Assembly (NCBI GenBank): GCA_002705055.1
Contig: PAHY01000006.1
Location: 1 to 64,000, forward strand
DNA length: 64,000 nucleotides
Source of the DNA: Planctomycetota bacterium
GTDB lineage: Bacteria; Planctomycetota; UBA1135
Reading direction: 5' to 3'
The position numbers and the translations under genes are program-made. How positions within the stretch are numbered: the stretch's first letter is position 1; each line of letters begins with the position of its first letter. A model generated the notes under the pieces. That model was not told where the DNA came from. It saw only the letters and a list, made by a program, of their open reading frames with translations, and made no database searches. Positions 8,610-17,478 of the stretch are shown here, in pieces.

Positions 8610-9646
8610 GCACGCGCAATCGCGTCCTGGGGCTGGTCTTCCTCGTGCTGCTCGCGCTCACGCTGGTGATCGAGAAGCCCTGGCAGGGCGACGCGCACGC
8701 GCGCACTTTGGCGACGGTGCGCCCCTTGCTGCCCGAGCTGCGCCAGGACGTCGAGATCGGGCGTGTCCGGATCACACCGGCGCTGGGGGGCGAGGCCGTG
8801 CAGGTCGAGAAGGTGCTCGACCGCGGCCGCCCGCGCTGGGTCGTCCCCGAGGCATTCGATCACCCCGCGGATGTGATCAAGCTCGGGCGGCTGATCGAGT
8901 CGCTGCGCGCGCTGGAGACGCGCAATCTCGAATCGGTTCAGGCCGACTCGCATGCCACGTACAAGCTGCGCGAAGGCGAGGCCATCGGCATCGAGGTGTG
9001 GTCCGACGAAGGCCAGCTGCTGGCCCATGTGCTGATCGGCGGCCTGCGCGGTCAGGACGTGCTCGACGGCGGCGAGCCGATCGTGCAGTTCTACGTGCGG
9101 CGCGCCGAAGACAACGAGGTCTATCGCAGCAACGCGGTCTATCTGCCGCCGGAAGACCCGGTGCGCTGGTGCGACACCCGCTTCCTGACCGCGGTCGGCG
9201 AAGAGCAGATCCGCTTCCTGCAGCGCACGGACCACATCGGTCGCGAATCCTGGCGCATCGTCCTGGACCCCGAGGTGCAGGTCGAGGCGATCAGCGACTC
9301 CGAACGCGAGGTGGAAGCCAGCGGGCGCTGGCGCATGGTGATGCCCGAGCCTGGCCTGGTCCCCGATTTTGCCGGCGACTCCTGGGTCTTCACGATGCTG
9401 GGCCTCGAGGCCGCGGACGTGATCGGCTTTGCCAACACCCCGGAAGGCGAACAGCGCTTTGGCGAGCTGCAGAACACCTTCGAGGTCGGCCTCGAAGAGG
9501 GCAGCTTCCGCATCGATCTGGGTGCCGTGCTGGCCAACAATCGCCGCGCGGCGCGGGTGCACGGTCTGCCACACCTTTACGCGCTTGAGGATTTCGAGGT
9601 CGAGCAACTCACGCAGTCCGTCGCGGACATGCGGATGGTCGAGTAG
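8606..9646 (+). CDS. DUF4340-type protein of the Gld-like ABC operon
   Basis: The 346-residue protein starts with an uncleaved-looking membrane segment (residues about 5-22, VLGLVFLVLLALTLVIEKP), followed by a soluble, mostly beta-rich region. The pattern IGRVRITPALGGEAVQVEK, then a glycine-linked KLGRLIESLRALETR segment, is what DUF4340 proteins show; these are commonly found as the last gene after GldG-like proteins. The start overlaps the GldG-like stop by ATGA. No catalytic residues are apparent. I infer that it is an extracytoplasmic subunit of the same exporter-like complex. The operon ends here, followed by a 169-base gap. Confidence 0.75.
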   Translation: MSTRNRVLGLVFLVLLALTLVIEKPWQGDAHARTLATVRPLLPELRQDVEIGRVRITPALGGEAVQVEKVLDRGRPRWVVPEAFDHPADVIKLGRLIESLRALETRNLESVQADSHATYKLREGEAIGIEVWSDEGQLLAHVLIGGLRGQDVLDGGEPIVQFYVRRAEDNEVYRSNAVYLPPEDPVRWCDTRFLTAVGEEQIRFLQRTDHIGRESWRIVLDPEVQVEAISDSEREVEASGRWRMVMPEPGLVPDFAGDSWVFTMLGLEAADVIGFANTPEGEQRFGELQNTFEVGLEEGSFRIDLGAVLANNRRAARVHGLPHLYALEDFEVEQLTQSVADMRMVE

Positions 9647-9692
9647 CGTTCCGTTTCAGGGACAATTCCTGCGCTTTCGTCGGCGGCGGGCC

Positions 9693-9707
9693 TGGCACAG
9701 CGTTTGA
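9693..9707 (+). promoter_or_regulatory. Possible sigma-54 promoter upstream of the TonB receptor
   Basis: TGGCACAGCGTTTGA matches the -24/-12 consensus TGGCACG-N4-TTGC except at two positions, with the right spacing between the two blocks. Predicted transcription start is near 9718, about 100 bases before the receptor gene. The -12 GC is GA here, so activity is uncertain. The rest of the 169-base gap (9647-9815) shows no riboswitch or repeat that I recognise. Confidence 0.35.
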
Positions 9708-9815
9708 ACTGAGCGGCGCCACATGCGTCTCCCTCGCCTCATGCAAACCTCTGTGTCATGCAGACCCACGTGAAAGGTACGACCTCACCTTTGCGGATCT
9801 CTTCGCGTCCTCCTT

Positions 9816-11891
9816 TTGGTTAGCCTGACAGTCCTGGCGAATCCGCTTTCGGGGCAGCAGCAGGAGCCGCGGCGGGACCCCCAAGATCCGGTTTCAGTGC
9901 CCGAGGTGGTCGTGCTGGGAACCTGGCAGGGGCAGACGATCCCGCGAGTTTCACTCGATCATCCCGCATCCCGCGATGTCCTGACTCCCGAGCAAATCCG
10001 GCGGATCGGCGCACGCGATCTGAACGATCTGGTGCAGACTTTTCCGGCGATGAGCACTCGGCCCTATAACGGGGGCGAAGCGGCCGCGCCGAGTTTCTCG
10101 ACCCGCGGCTTGCCGGACGATGGCTTGACTGAGTATGTCGATGTTCTGATCGACGGAACACCGGCTGCGGCGCTGCCGTATGGCTGGACGGCATTCTCGT
10201 TCCTGCCGTTGTCGCCTGAGCGGGTTTATGCCGTCGATCTGATCCGTGGCGGCCACACGGTGCGTTACTCGCCGAACACGGTCGGCGGAGTCCTCAACTT
10301 CCTGACCGAACCGGTCCCGACTCAGGGCGCAGTTTTGCGGTTCCAGCAGTGGATTGGCAGCAACGACTTTCGGGCCAGCACAATGTCCTATGGCGCTAGC
10401 GACGGCGACGGCGGAGGCTTCCGGGCGACTTTCACAGACCGTTCTGGCGACGGGATTCGGCGCGGTGCTCCCTTCGACCAGAAGGACCTGCACTTGCGGT
10501 TCGACCAGCGTTTGGATGAGCGAACTCGTGTCTCCACAAGCGTTTCCTGGTTTGAGAATGACCACGACGCGCCGGGCGGCTTGACCCGGGCGGCTTTCGA
10601 TGCCGACCGTTGGGCTAACGGCCGGCCGGCCAATCGCTTCCGCGGCTCACGCGGCGCGATTGATTCAGTGGTTCATCGCGACTTTGGCGAGGAATCCTGG
10701 GGCGAACTCTCCCTCGCCCTGAGCGGGACGACCCGCCACCTTCGCGCCCAACGCCCACATTTCGGGGCGCCGGCCACTCTGAGTGACTGGAAGGACGAGA
10801 GTTACTGGGCGACTGTCGCGGCCCGCGCCGAGCGCCGCTTCGGGTGGGCCGGGGCCCGGCACCAGTTGCATGGCGGCTTGAAGCTGCACCGAGAATGGCT
10901 GCCGAGCTACCGGATCACCAGCGAAGCCTGGCCGGGTGGCGGGGCGCGGACGGTTTCCCAGGACTGGGGGTTCCGGTCGACGGTGGTGGCTGCGCACATC
11001 GACGATACGATCCGATTCAACGACTCCGTGCAGGCCGTGATCGGGGTGCGTGCCGAAGCCGTGCCGCAGACTGGCGGATTCGACTCCGTGTCGGGAATGC
11101 ACTACGACGACGACTTCTCAGCGCTGCTTCCGGCGGCGAGTTTGTCCTGGAAGACCTCAGAGAGCACGGCCGTATTCGCCAACTACAATGAGAGTTTTCG
11201 CGCTCCCCAGGTCTGGGGCTACGCATATACAACGAGCCCCTCAGAGGAGCTGAAATTCGAACGCGGCCGGGCCCTCGAGTTCGGCGGTCGAGTTCAGAAC
11301 TTCCACGGTCTGCATGCCAGTGCGGCTCTCTGGCGGGCCGAATTCGATGACTTTGGAGTCTTCTACAGCGGTTTCTACGAAAACCTCGGCGCCATCAAAG
11401 CGACCGGCGTCGACTTCGTGGTGGAGTGGGAGCCTGGGGTCTGGAATGACGCGCTCGAGGGTTGGGGCGTGTGGGGGTCGTGGACCTTGCAGGATTCCGA
11501 ATTGCAGGAGGGGCCAAACGCGGGCAACGAGACGCCCTATGCGTGGGAGAACAAAGCGTCCTGGCGTCTGTGGTGGCAGCCGCTTCGCCAGACCGAATGG
11601 TCGTTGGGTGGCGTCTATGTCGGCCCCAGCTTTTCGGACGACGCGAACACCAAGACGGAGAGTGCTGACGGTACCCTGGGCGAGAATGACGGGTGGACCA
11701 TTTGGGACACACGGATCGCCCATGAGGTCTTCGTGACCGAAGCGGCTGGCGTGACCCTTGCCTGCGGCGCGACAAACCTGTTCGACACCGAGTGGGAAGT
11801 CCATAGCCGCGGCGGGTTCTTCGGCGGCGGTCTCGTGGCGGGAGCCCCTCGCCAAGTGTATGTCATGGTGGAGTTCCAGCTCGACTGGTGA
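9816..11891 (+). CDS. TonB-dependent outer-membrane receptor, FecA-like
   Basis: This is a 22-strand TonB-dependent receptor of about 690 residues. The plug carries the family features SVPEVVVLGTW (TonB-box vicinity), PEQIRRIGARDLNDLVQ, FSTRGLPDDG, VDVLIDGTPAAALPYGW and GGHTVRYSPNTVGGVLNF, all closest to FecA-type siderophore or metal-citrate receptors. The C-terminus ends FQLDW, the aromatic-terminated beta-signal for BAM insertion. The N-terminus is odd: no ATG is available, the nearest in-frame start is TTG 9816, and the resulting signal peptide (LVSLTVLANPLSG) lacks a basic start. The open frame continues upstream to 9774 without a start codon, while ATG 9758 is in another frame, so a one-base frameshift at the CCTCCTTTTGG stretch is possible. 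It overlaps the next lipoprotein gene by GTGA. Ligand unknown. Confidence 0.85.
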   Translation: MVSLTVLANPLSGQQQEPRRDPQDPVSVPEVVVLGTWQGQTIPRVSLDHPASRDVLTPEQIRRIGARDLNDLVQTFPAMSTRPYNGGEAAAPSFSTRGLPDDGLTEYVDVLIDGTPAAALPYGWTAFSFLPLSPERVYAVDLIRGGHTVRYSPNTVGGVLNFLTEPVPTQGAVLRFQQWIGSNDFRASTMSYGASDGDGGGFRATFTDRSGDGIRRGAPFDQKDLHLRFDQRLDERTRVSTSVSWFENDHDAPGGLTRAAFDADRWANGRPANRFRGSRGAIDSVVHRDFGEESWGELSLALSGTTRHLRAQRPHFGAPATLSDWKDESYWATVAARAERRFGWAGARHQLHGGLKLHREWLPSYRITSEAWPGGGARTVSQDWGFRSTVVAAHIDDTIRFNDSVQAVIGVRAEAVPQTGGFDSVSGMHYDDDFSALLPAASLSWKTSESTAVFANYNESFRAPQVWGYAYTTSPSEELKFERGRALEFGGRVQNFHGLHASAALWRAEFDDFGVFYSGFYENLGAIKATGVDFVVEWEPGVWNDALEGWGVWGSWTLQDSELQEGPNAGNETPYAWENKASWRLWWQPLRQTEWSLGGVYVGPSFSDDANTKTESADGTLGENDGWTIWDTRIAHEVFVTEAAGVTLACGATNLFDTEWEVHSRGGFFGGGLVAGAPRQVYVMVEFQLDW

Positions 11892-13090
11892 GTCTGATGC
11901 GCAGATCCTTCTACTTTTGTTTCCTTCTCGGCTTGGTGACCTCGTGTGCGAGCCCAACCGGCACCCCTTCTTCTGGTTCGGGCGCGGCTGCCTCCACGAC
12001 GGTGGCCGATCACTCATGGAGCAAGGCAGTCGACGCGGATCCGGCGAAGATCCATGCGCGGCTTTCCTCCGCCTCGGCCGACTGGGAGGCCTCGCTCGTG
12101 ATCGACAACGACAAGACAGGGATTTGGACGGTCAAGCCGTTCTCATTCTTCCCGCAGTACGCGACGCAAGAGCTCTTCGGGCTCGATGATCTCGGCCGCT
12201 GTTGGGTTCTCGTTTCATACAGCGGCAAGTGGACTCCTTTCCCGATCCTGCGCGACGGCGTCTGGCTCGGCGCGCTGGCGCAGGGCGAGGCGGATCCGCG
12301 AGTCGCTGGCCCTGAGGTCTATACCGGCGGCGCCGCGGGTCGGCTCTACCAGCTGCGCGCCTATCACGACGGCGGCCTAGACGCGCGCCGGATCGCCGCT
12401 TTCCCGGGCAAGGAGCTGCATACCGTGGTTGCAGGCGAATTCGATCCGCGCAATGACTCACCCGAGGTTCTCGTCTTTACGCGGCCGGGGGCTTGGTATC
12501 GGGTCAGCCCGACCGGCGAGCATGGGGAATGGGTCAGCGAGGAACTGGGGCCGCTTCAGGCGCGGATCCGCGACGCGTTAGTTCTGTCGGCCGATGAATC
12601 CGGTCGGAGTCCGATCATTACGGCGGCACGCGATGGTGCGATCCGGGAGCTGCGATTCGACGCCGGCGGTCCGCAGTGGTCGCTCATCCACCAGGTCGGA
12701 CAGGGGCGTGGACGTCTCGCGGCAGGATCGGATGGCCGGGTCGTGTACAGCACCGCCGACGACGGAAGGGTGTTTCGCCATGAGCGTACGGCTTCGGGAT
12801 GGCAGACCGAGCTGGTCTACTCCGGTTCGCACGGGCCGCGTGGCTTGGCAGCCGGTCGCTTCCATCCCGATCCGCAGCAGGAATGCCTCGCGCTGTTCGG
12901 CTACAGCGGTCGGGTTGAACTTCTGACTCGCGCGCCCGGCCAGGCTTGGCAGACTGAAGTGCTATTTGTCGACCGCGACAAGGGCCACTGGCTTTGCGCG
13001 GGCGAGTTCGACGGCCGGAACAACACGCTTGAGATCTTCGCTTCCGGCTACGGCGGCCGGATTGTGATGCTCTCGCGCGGGGCCGACTAG
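11888..13090 (+). CDS. Surface-type lipoprotein with propeller-like repeats
   Basis: The 400-residue protein begins with a lipoprotein signal ending at C20 (VTSC); ATG 11897 is an alternative start. The mature part contains recurring segments of about 45-60 residues with a GxFDPRN/E...(hydrophobic)...G-x-(hydrophobic) pattern: GEFDPRNDSPEVLVF near 183, GRFHPDPQQECLALFGYSG near 324 and GEFDGRNNTLEIFASGYGG near 375, with weaker copies between. This looks like a beta-propeller of FG-GAP/VCBS-like blades. GTGA overlap with the TonB receptor means strict co-translation. By analogy with BtuG, a propeller lipoprotein that caps BtuB, it may capture the receptor's ligand; this is inference. No enzyme motif is seen. 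Confidence 0.7.
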   Translation: MSLMRRSFYFCFLLGLVTSCASPTGTPSSGSGAAASTTVADHSWSKAVDADPAKIHARLSSASADWEASLVIDNDKTGIWTVKPFSFFPQYATQELFGLDDLGRCWVLVSYSGKWTPFPILRDGVWLGALAQGEADPRVAGPEVYTGGAAGRLYQLRAYHDGGLDARRIAAFPGKELHTVVAGEFDPRNDSPEVLVFTRPGAWYRVSPTGEHGEWVSEELGPLQARIRDALVLSADESGRSPIITAARDGAIRELRFDAGGPQWSLIHQVGQGRGRLAAGSDGRVVYSTADDGRVFRHERTASGWQTELVYSGSHGPRGLAAGRFHPDPQQECLALFGYSGRVELLTRAPGQAWQTEVLFVDRDKGHWLCAGEFDGRNNTLEIFASGYGGRIVMLSRGAD

Positions 13091-13112
13091 GCACGGGCCA
13101 GCTTGGCGCGGC

Positions 13113-15887
13113 CTAGAACTCGTAGGGCCACAGACTGCGCCAGTCCTGCGGCGGGGCGGGGAAGCCACCCTGCTGCAGCGCCTGCGCGGCGGGGCCGCTG
13201 ACCTTGACCTCGCGCAGCGCCGCGCGCGACAGCGCTTCGCCGCAGGCGCGGAAGATGCCTTCGGCGTCCATGCCGTGGTAGCCGTAGATCTCCTTCGGTC
13301 GGCCGGACTTCGAGAACTTCTTCACGCCCAGCGAGACCTGCGGCACGCCCACGATCGAACCGGCGTTGTCGAGCAGGCCCGGTTCGCCATCGACGACCGA
13401 GACGATCGGCACGCAACGGCCGGCCAGAGTGCGCACTTCGCCGGCCGTCTGACCGGCTTCCGGCGCCAAGTGCAGGTCGCCGCGGACGCCCAGCTTGCGC
13501 AGCTGGGCAAAGTCATCGCGCTCGGCGAAGCGGCCCAGCAGCAGATCCGCGCAGGTGACCACCAGCAGGTCGGCGTAGATGCCGACTTCACGCAGACGCT
13601 CGACGGCGGTCAGCGCCTCGATGGTGGGCCCGCCCATGGACAGGATGCGCACCACGTTGTCGCCCGGCTGATAGCCGTCTTGGCCCTCATGGTGAATCAG
13701 CCAGTAGCCGCCGGCCAGCACGTCCTCGCGGACTGCGCTGAGGATCTCAAAATCCTGCTTGGGCTTGCCGTCCACCTGGTGTTGCGTCTGGGCGCGCAAG
13801 TGCTTCAGGAAAGGCTTCTGCGGCACGCCCATCGTGACGCCGCGCACGACCACGCCCTCGCGGTCTTCGTTGTCGCCGGTGACGTGACGCCGCACCGACT
13901 CGGCCAGGATCCACTCCATCTCCTTGGCGTAGAAGGGCTCCCAGCTGAGCATCGACGGCATCTGGATATCCGACTTCCAGGAGTGCTGCGCGCCTTCGGG
14001 CGACAGCGTGACCCCGGAGGGCGTGCCCACGCACAGGAAGCCGGCGCGCCAGTAGACGTTGTAGTAGAACTGGTCGAGCGCGCGTTTGATGAAGAAGTCG
14101 TAGACCGTCATCATCGGCAGCAGCGGCACGCCGAAGTAGTCGTCGCCTTTGCCGAAGGAACCGGCGGCCGACATCGCGGCCTGTTCGGCGATCTCAAAGC
14201 GCACGTGACGCGAGGTCGCCGCCTGCGACTGGTGCAGCTTGGGGCGACCGCGTTCGGACCATTCGAGGCGCGTTTCGAGGTCTTCGCCGACCTCCGGGCC
14301 ATAGATCTTGCCGTCCATGGTCGGGTTGATGTTGGTCGAGGTGCCGACGTCCGGCGACATGGTCAGCACCATGTCCGCGGCCTCGGCCCAGCGCGCTTCG
14401 TCCTCGCTCAGGTCGCGGCCCATGTCGACGCCCGCCTTCTGGAACTCGTCGTGGGTGCCGATCCGCACCAGCTTGCCGGCGACCTGTCCCCACATCCATT
14501 GCGTGTGGACAATCGGCATCATCGAGAGGTTGATGCCGAGATCCTCGGGCAGCGGCAGCGTGGGAGCGAGGCGCTCGGCGAAGGCCTTGCGGTTGGTCTC
14601 GGCGACGCCTTCGAGCTCTTCGATGCCGGCGCGGACGGCTTCCTGCCGCGCCGCGAGCAGCTGCAGCTCGGGGCCGTCGGCGTCCCAGTCGCCGGCACGG
14701 TCATAGGGGTTCTCCATCGACAGCCCCTGATGCGCGAGCAGTTCCGCGACCTCGCCCTCGTCCGGCAGCGAGGAGTGGTTGCCGGGCTGGGCGAAGTTCG
14801 ACAGACCGAAGCCCTTCGCGGTGTGGGCCACGATCAGCACCGGGCGGGTGCTGGCGCGCGCGGTCTCGAAGGCGCGCAGGATGTTGACCAAGTCGTGACC
14901 GCCCAGATCCGTCACCAGCCGCACGACCTCCTCGTCGCTCAGCTCGGCCAGCAGCTTCTCGGCCTTCGGCGCGCGCGCGGTCAGGGTCTCGCGGGTGAGC
15001 GCGGCGTCGCGCTTCCACAGCAGACCCTGGAACTCGTAGTCGGTCAGGCCGCCCTCGAAGGCGGCGCGCAGCTCCTTGCCGCCGTTCTTGCGGCCGAACA
15101 CATCTTCGCGGAAGTGCCCGTGACGCAGCTGGATGACCTCCCAGCCGTTCGCCTCGAGCATGCCCTCGATGCGGACATCATCGTTGCCGCCGAGGCCCTC
15201 AGCGTTGACCAGCCGGGTGCCATCGAGCGACTGGCGGTTGTAGTCGACGATCCAGGTGATGTTGTCGATCTCGCGCTCGGCGAAGTCGGTGATCGCTTCC
15301 ATCAGCGATCCCTCGCGGAACTCGGAGTCACCGAGCAGGCACCAGAAGTGCGGGTCCTGCGACTCGATCAGACCGCGGTCGACGAGGTAGCGGTGCATCA
15401 GCGCGACGTAGCCGGCGTTGACCGGCGGGATGCCGACCGTGCCGCTGGGCAGGATGCGCCAGTTGTCCGGGTCGCTGGCCGCGTGGTAGCTCTGGAAGAC
15501 CGGCTCGCCGTCCTGCGAGAACTTGCGCAGGCGGTGCATCGCGCCCTCGGCGGTAGCATCGTCCATCCAGCTGCCGTCGGCGTTGCGGAACACCCGGCTG
15601 TGGTAGTGCAGGGTGTGATCGAGCGGCGCCAGGTGCGGCTTGGCGCACCAGAAATCCTGCGGCTGGCGCGCGACCAGATGGAGCGCGGTGCACAGATGCA
15701 GCGAAGAGGTACACGCCGCCGGGTGACCGCCCACCTTGGGGTCGGTGGTCTCGGCGTCCGGGCGGTGGTTCGCTTCCCAGATCATGTGCGCGGTCTGGGC
15801 GAGCGCGCGCTCGGCGATCGAGTGGAGCGCGGTGAGGGCCTCGGCGTTCAGGCCGAAGGGCAGGGATTCCGACTTTGTGGAGGGCAC
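13113..15887 (-). CDS. aceE: Homodimeric-type pyruvate dehydrogenase E1 (AceE-like)
   Basis: The 924-residue protein has the single-chain AceE architecture: N-terminal transketolase-like domain with GGHPAACTSSLHLCTALH, a thiamin diphosphate motif LLGDSEFREGS with the partner DYNRQSLDGT about 30 residues on, then pyrimidine-binding and C-terminal transketolase domains. It would decarboxylate a 2-oxo acid, most likely pyruvate, and acetylate the lipoyl domain of an E2. The first motif is GDS rather than GDG, and FREGS replaces MDEPE, so it belongs to a diverged branch. No E2 or E3 gene is nearby. It starts at GTG and is divergent from guaB, with a perfect TATAAT 57 bases upstream. Converging with the lipoprotein gene, it leaves only a 22-base gap. 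Confidence 0.8.
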   Translation of the reverse strand: MPSTKSESLPFGLNAEALTALHSIAERALAQTAHMIWEANHRPDAETTDPKVGGHPAACTSSLHLCTALHLVARQPQDFWCAKPHLAPLDHTLHYHSRVFRNADGSWMDDATAEGAMHRLRKFSQDGEPVFQSYHAASDPDNWRILPSGTVGIPPVNAGYVALMHRYLVDRGLIESQDPHFWCLLGDSEFREGSLMEAITDFAEREIDNITWIVDYNRQSLDGTRLVNAEGLGGNDDVRIEGMLEANGWEVIQLRHGHFREDVFGRKNGGKELRAAFEGGLTDYEFQGLLWKRDAALTRETLTARAPKAEKLLAELSDEEVVRLVTDLGGHDLVNILRAFETARASTRPVLIVAHTAKGFGLSNFAQPGNHSSLPDEGEVAELLAHQGLSMENPYDRAGDWDADGPELQLLAARQEAVRAGIEELEGVAETNRKAFAERLAPTLPLPEDLGINLSMMPIVHTQWMWGQVAGKLVRIGTHDEFQKAGVDMGRDLSEDEARWAEAADMVLTMSPDVGTSTNINPTMDGKIYGPEVGEDLETRLEWSERGRPKLHQSQAATSRHVRFEIAEQAAMSAAGSFGKGDDYFGVPLLPMMTVYDFFIKRALDQFYYNVYWRAGFLCVGTPSGVTLSPEGAQHSWKSDIQMPSMLSWEPFYAKEMEWILAESVRRHVTGDNEDREGVVVRGVTMGVPQKPFLKHLRAQTQHQVDGKPKQDFEILSAVREDVLAGGYWLIHHEGQDGYQPGDNVVRILSMGGPTIEALTAVERLREVGIYADLLVVTCADLLLGRFAERDDFAQLRKLGVRGDLHLAPEAGQTAGEVRTLAGRCVPIVSVVDGEPGLLDNAGSIVGVPQVSLGVKKFSKSGRPKEIYGYHGMDAEGIFRACGEALSRAALREVKVSGPAAQALQQGGFPAPPQDWRSLWPYEF

Positions 15888-15944
15888 AGTGAGGATCCAG
15901 AGAAGGACTTCTCGTGCGGGGGATGGCCCCGGGCAGAAAGGGGA

Positions 15945-15950
15945 TTATAG
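15945..15950 (-). promoter_or_regulatory. -10 box TATAAT of the aceE-like gene
   Basis: A perfect TATAAT on the minus strand lies 57 bases before the GTG start, giving a leader of about 50 bases that is pyrimidine-rich and has no clear Shine-Dalgarno site. Confidence 0.55.
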
Positions 15951-15978
15951 GGCATGGACCCCGAGGTTCGCGCCACCG

Positions 15979-15984
15979 TACAAT
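15979..15984 (+). promoter_or_regulatory. -10 box of guaB (leaderless)
   Basis: TACAAT ends five bases before ATG 15990, which supports that ATG as the start and predicts a leaderless message. Confidence 0.55.
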
Positions 15985-15989
15985 GGGCC

Positions 15990-17435
15990 ATGGACCTGCA
16001 ACTCGCCCTCACCTTCGACGATGTCCTCCTGCTGCCGCAGGAGTCCGACATCCTCCCGACCGAGGCCGACACCCGCACTCTGTTCTCGCGCAACGTCCGC
16101 CTGAACATCCCGGTCGCCTCGGCGGCCATGGACACCGTCACCGAGTCGCGGATGGCCATCGCGCTGGCCCAGCAGGGCGGGATCGGCGTGATCCACCGCA
16201 ATTTCTCGATCGAGCAGCAGGTGGCCAAGGTCGACGCGGTCAAGCGCTCGGCCCACGGGATCATCACCGATCCGCTCACCCTCGAGCCGGGCGACACCAT
16301 CGCCGAGGCCCGCAGCCTGATGAACGAGCACGGGATCAGCGGCTTCCCGGTCCTCGAAGGCGAGCAGGTGGTCGGCATCCTCACCCGCCGGGATCTGCAG
16401 TTCCAGGGCGGCGACGACCACAAAGTGGCCGAGATCATGACTCGCGAGCTGGTCACGGCCCCGGTCGGCACCTCGCTCGAGGAAGCGCGCCGGCTGATGG
16501 AGAACGCCAAGATCGAGAAGCTGCTGATCGTCGACGAACAGGGCGAGCTCGAGGGCCTCATCACCAAGCGGGACATCACCATGACCGAGAAGTTCCCGGC
16601 GGCCGCCAAGGACGCCGAGGGCCGGCTGATCTGCGCCGCCGCGGTGGGGGTCCACGACTACGACCGCGCCGAGGCCCTGGTCCAGGCCGGCGTTGACGTG
16701 CTGGTCATCGACACGGCGCACGGTCATAGCCGAAACGTCATCGACTCGGTCCGCGAGCTGCGCCGCCGCGATCTGGTCGACATCGTCGCCGGCAACATCG
16801 CCACCGCCGAGGCCGCCGAGGCGCTGATCGAGGCCGGCGCCGACGGCATCAAGGTGGGCATCGGGCCGGGTTCCATCTGCACCACCCGGGTCGTGGCCGG
16901 GGTGGGGGTGCCGCAGTTCACGGCGATCGACCAGGTCAGCCAGGTCTGCGCCGCCGAGGACGTGCCGGTGGTCGGCGATGGCGGCATCCGCCACTCGGGC
17001 GATGCGGTCAAGGCGCTGGGCGCCGGGGCGACCTGCGTCATGCTGGGCTCGCTGCTCGCCGGCACCGACGAGTCGCCCGGCGAGAGCTTCCTCTACCAGG
17101 GCCGCTCCTTCAAGGCCGTGCGCGGCATGGGTTCGCTCGCGGCGATGGTCGAGGGCGGCAAAGCCCGCTACGGCCAGGCCAGCGTGCACGACAACCAGAA
17201 GCTGGTCCCCGAGGGGATCGAAGGCATGGTCCCCAGCCGCGGCCCGCTGCAGCCCTTCGTCTACCAGTTCGTCGGCGGCATCCGCGCCGGCATGGGGTAC
17301 GCCGGGGCCGAGACCCTCGAGATCTTCCGCTCGCGGGCGCGCTTCGTGCGCATCACCGGCGCCGGGATGCGCGAGTCGCATCCGCACGACGTCAAGGTCA
17401 CCAAGGAAGCGCCCAACTACTGGATGCACCAGTAA
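15990..17435 (+). CDS. guaB: Inosine-5'-monophosphate dehydrogenase
   Basis: IMP dehydrogenase oxidises IMP to XMP with NAD+, the committed step to GMP. The 481-residue protein starts [12 protein letters not shown], the canonical N-terminus. Two CBS domains occupy about residues 95-205 ([25 protein letters not shown]). The catalytic cysteine is C297 in GPGSICTTR, and the NAD/IMP loop [10 protein letters not shown] follows. The C-terminal flap GMVPSRGPL is present. An in-frame ATG exists 36 bases upstream, but homology and the TACAAT box favour 15990. It precedes guaA by 43 bases, so the two steps IMP to XMP to GMP are encoded together. I see no purine riboswitch. Confidence 0.97.
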   Translation: MDLQLALTFDDVLLLPQESDILPTEADTRTLFSRNVRLNIPVASAAMDTVTESRMAIALAQQGGIGVIHRNFSIEQQVAKVDAVKRSAHGIITDPLTLEPGDTIAEARSLMNEHGISGFPVLEGEQVVGILTRRDLQFQGGDDHKVAEIMTRELVTAPVGTSLEEARRLMENAKIEKLLIVDEQGELEGLITKRDITMTEKFPAAAKDAEGRLICAAAVGVHDYDRAEALVQAGVDVLVIDTAHGHSRNVIDSVRELRRRDLVDIVAGNIATAEAAEALIEAGADGIKVGIGPGSICTTRVVAGVGVPQFTAIDQVSQVCAAEDVPVVGDGGIRHSGDAVKALGAGATCVMLGSLLAGTDESPGESFLYQGRSFKAVRGMGSLAAMVEGGKARYGQASVHDNQKLVPEGIEGMVPSRGPLQPFVYQFVGGIRAGMGYAGAETLEIFRSRARFVRITGAGMRESHPHDVKVTKEAPNYWMHQ

Positions 17436-17478
17436 TCCCCGTCCTCGTCGCGCCGCCCCTTTCTCCTCCTTCGCTTCG

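Noticed and set aside
9647-9815. Cobalamin or other riboswitch before the TonB receptor
   Set aside because: I looked for a B12 box and for conserved riboswitch stems and saw none.
13275-15950. Open frame of 891 codons on the plus strand opposite the aceE-like gene
   Set aside because: It is the codon-position shadow of a long real gene in GC-rich DNA. Its product has no family signature, and the minus-strand frame matches AceE over its whole length.
15954-15989. Upstream ATG for guaB
   Set aside because: The canonical IMPDH N-terminus begins at ATG 15990 and a TACAAT box sits between the two candidates.
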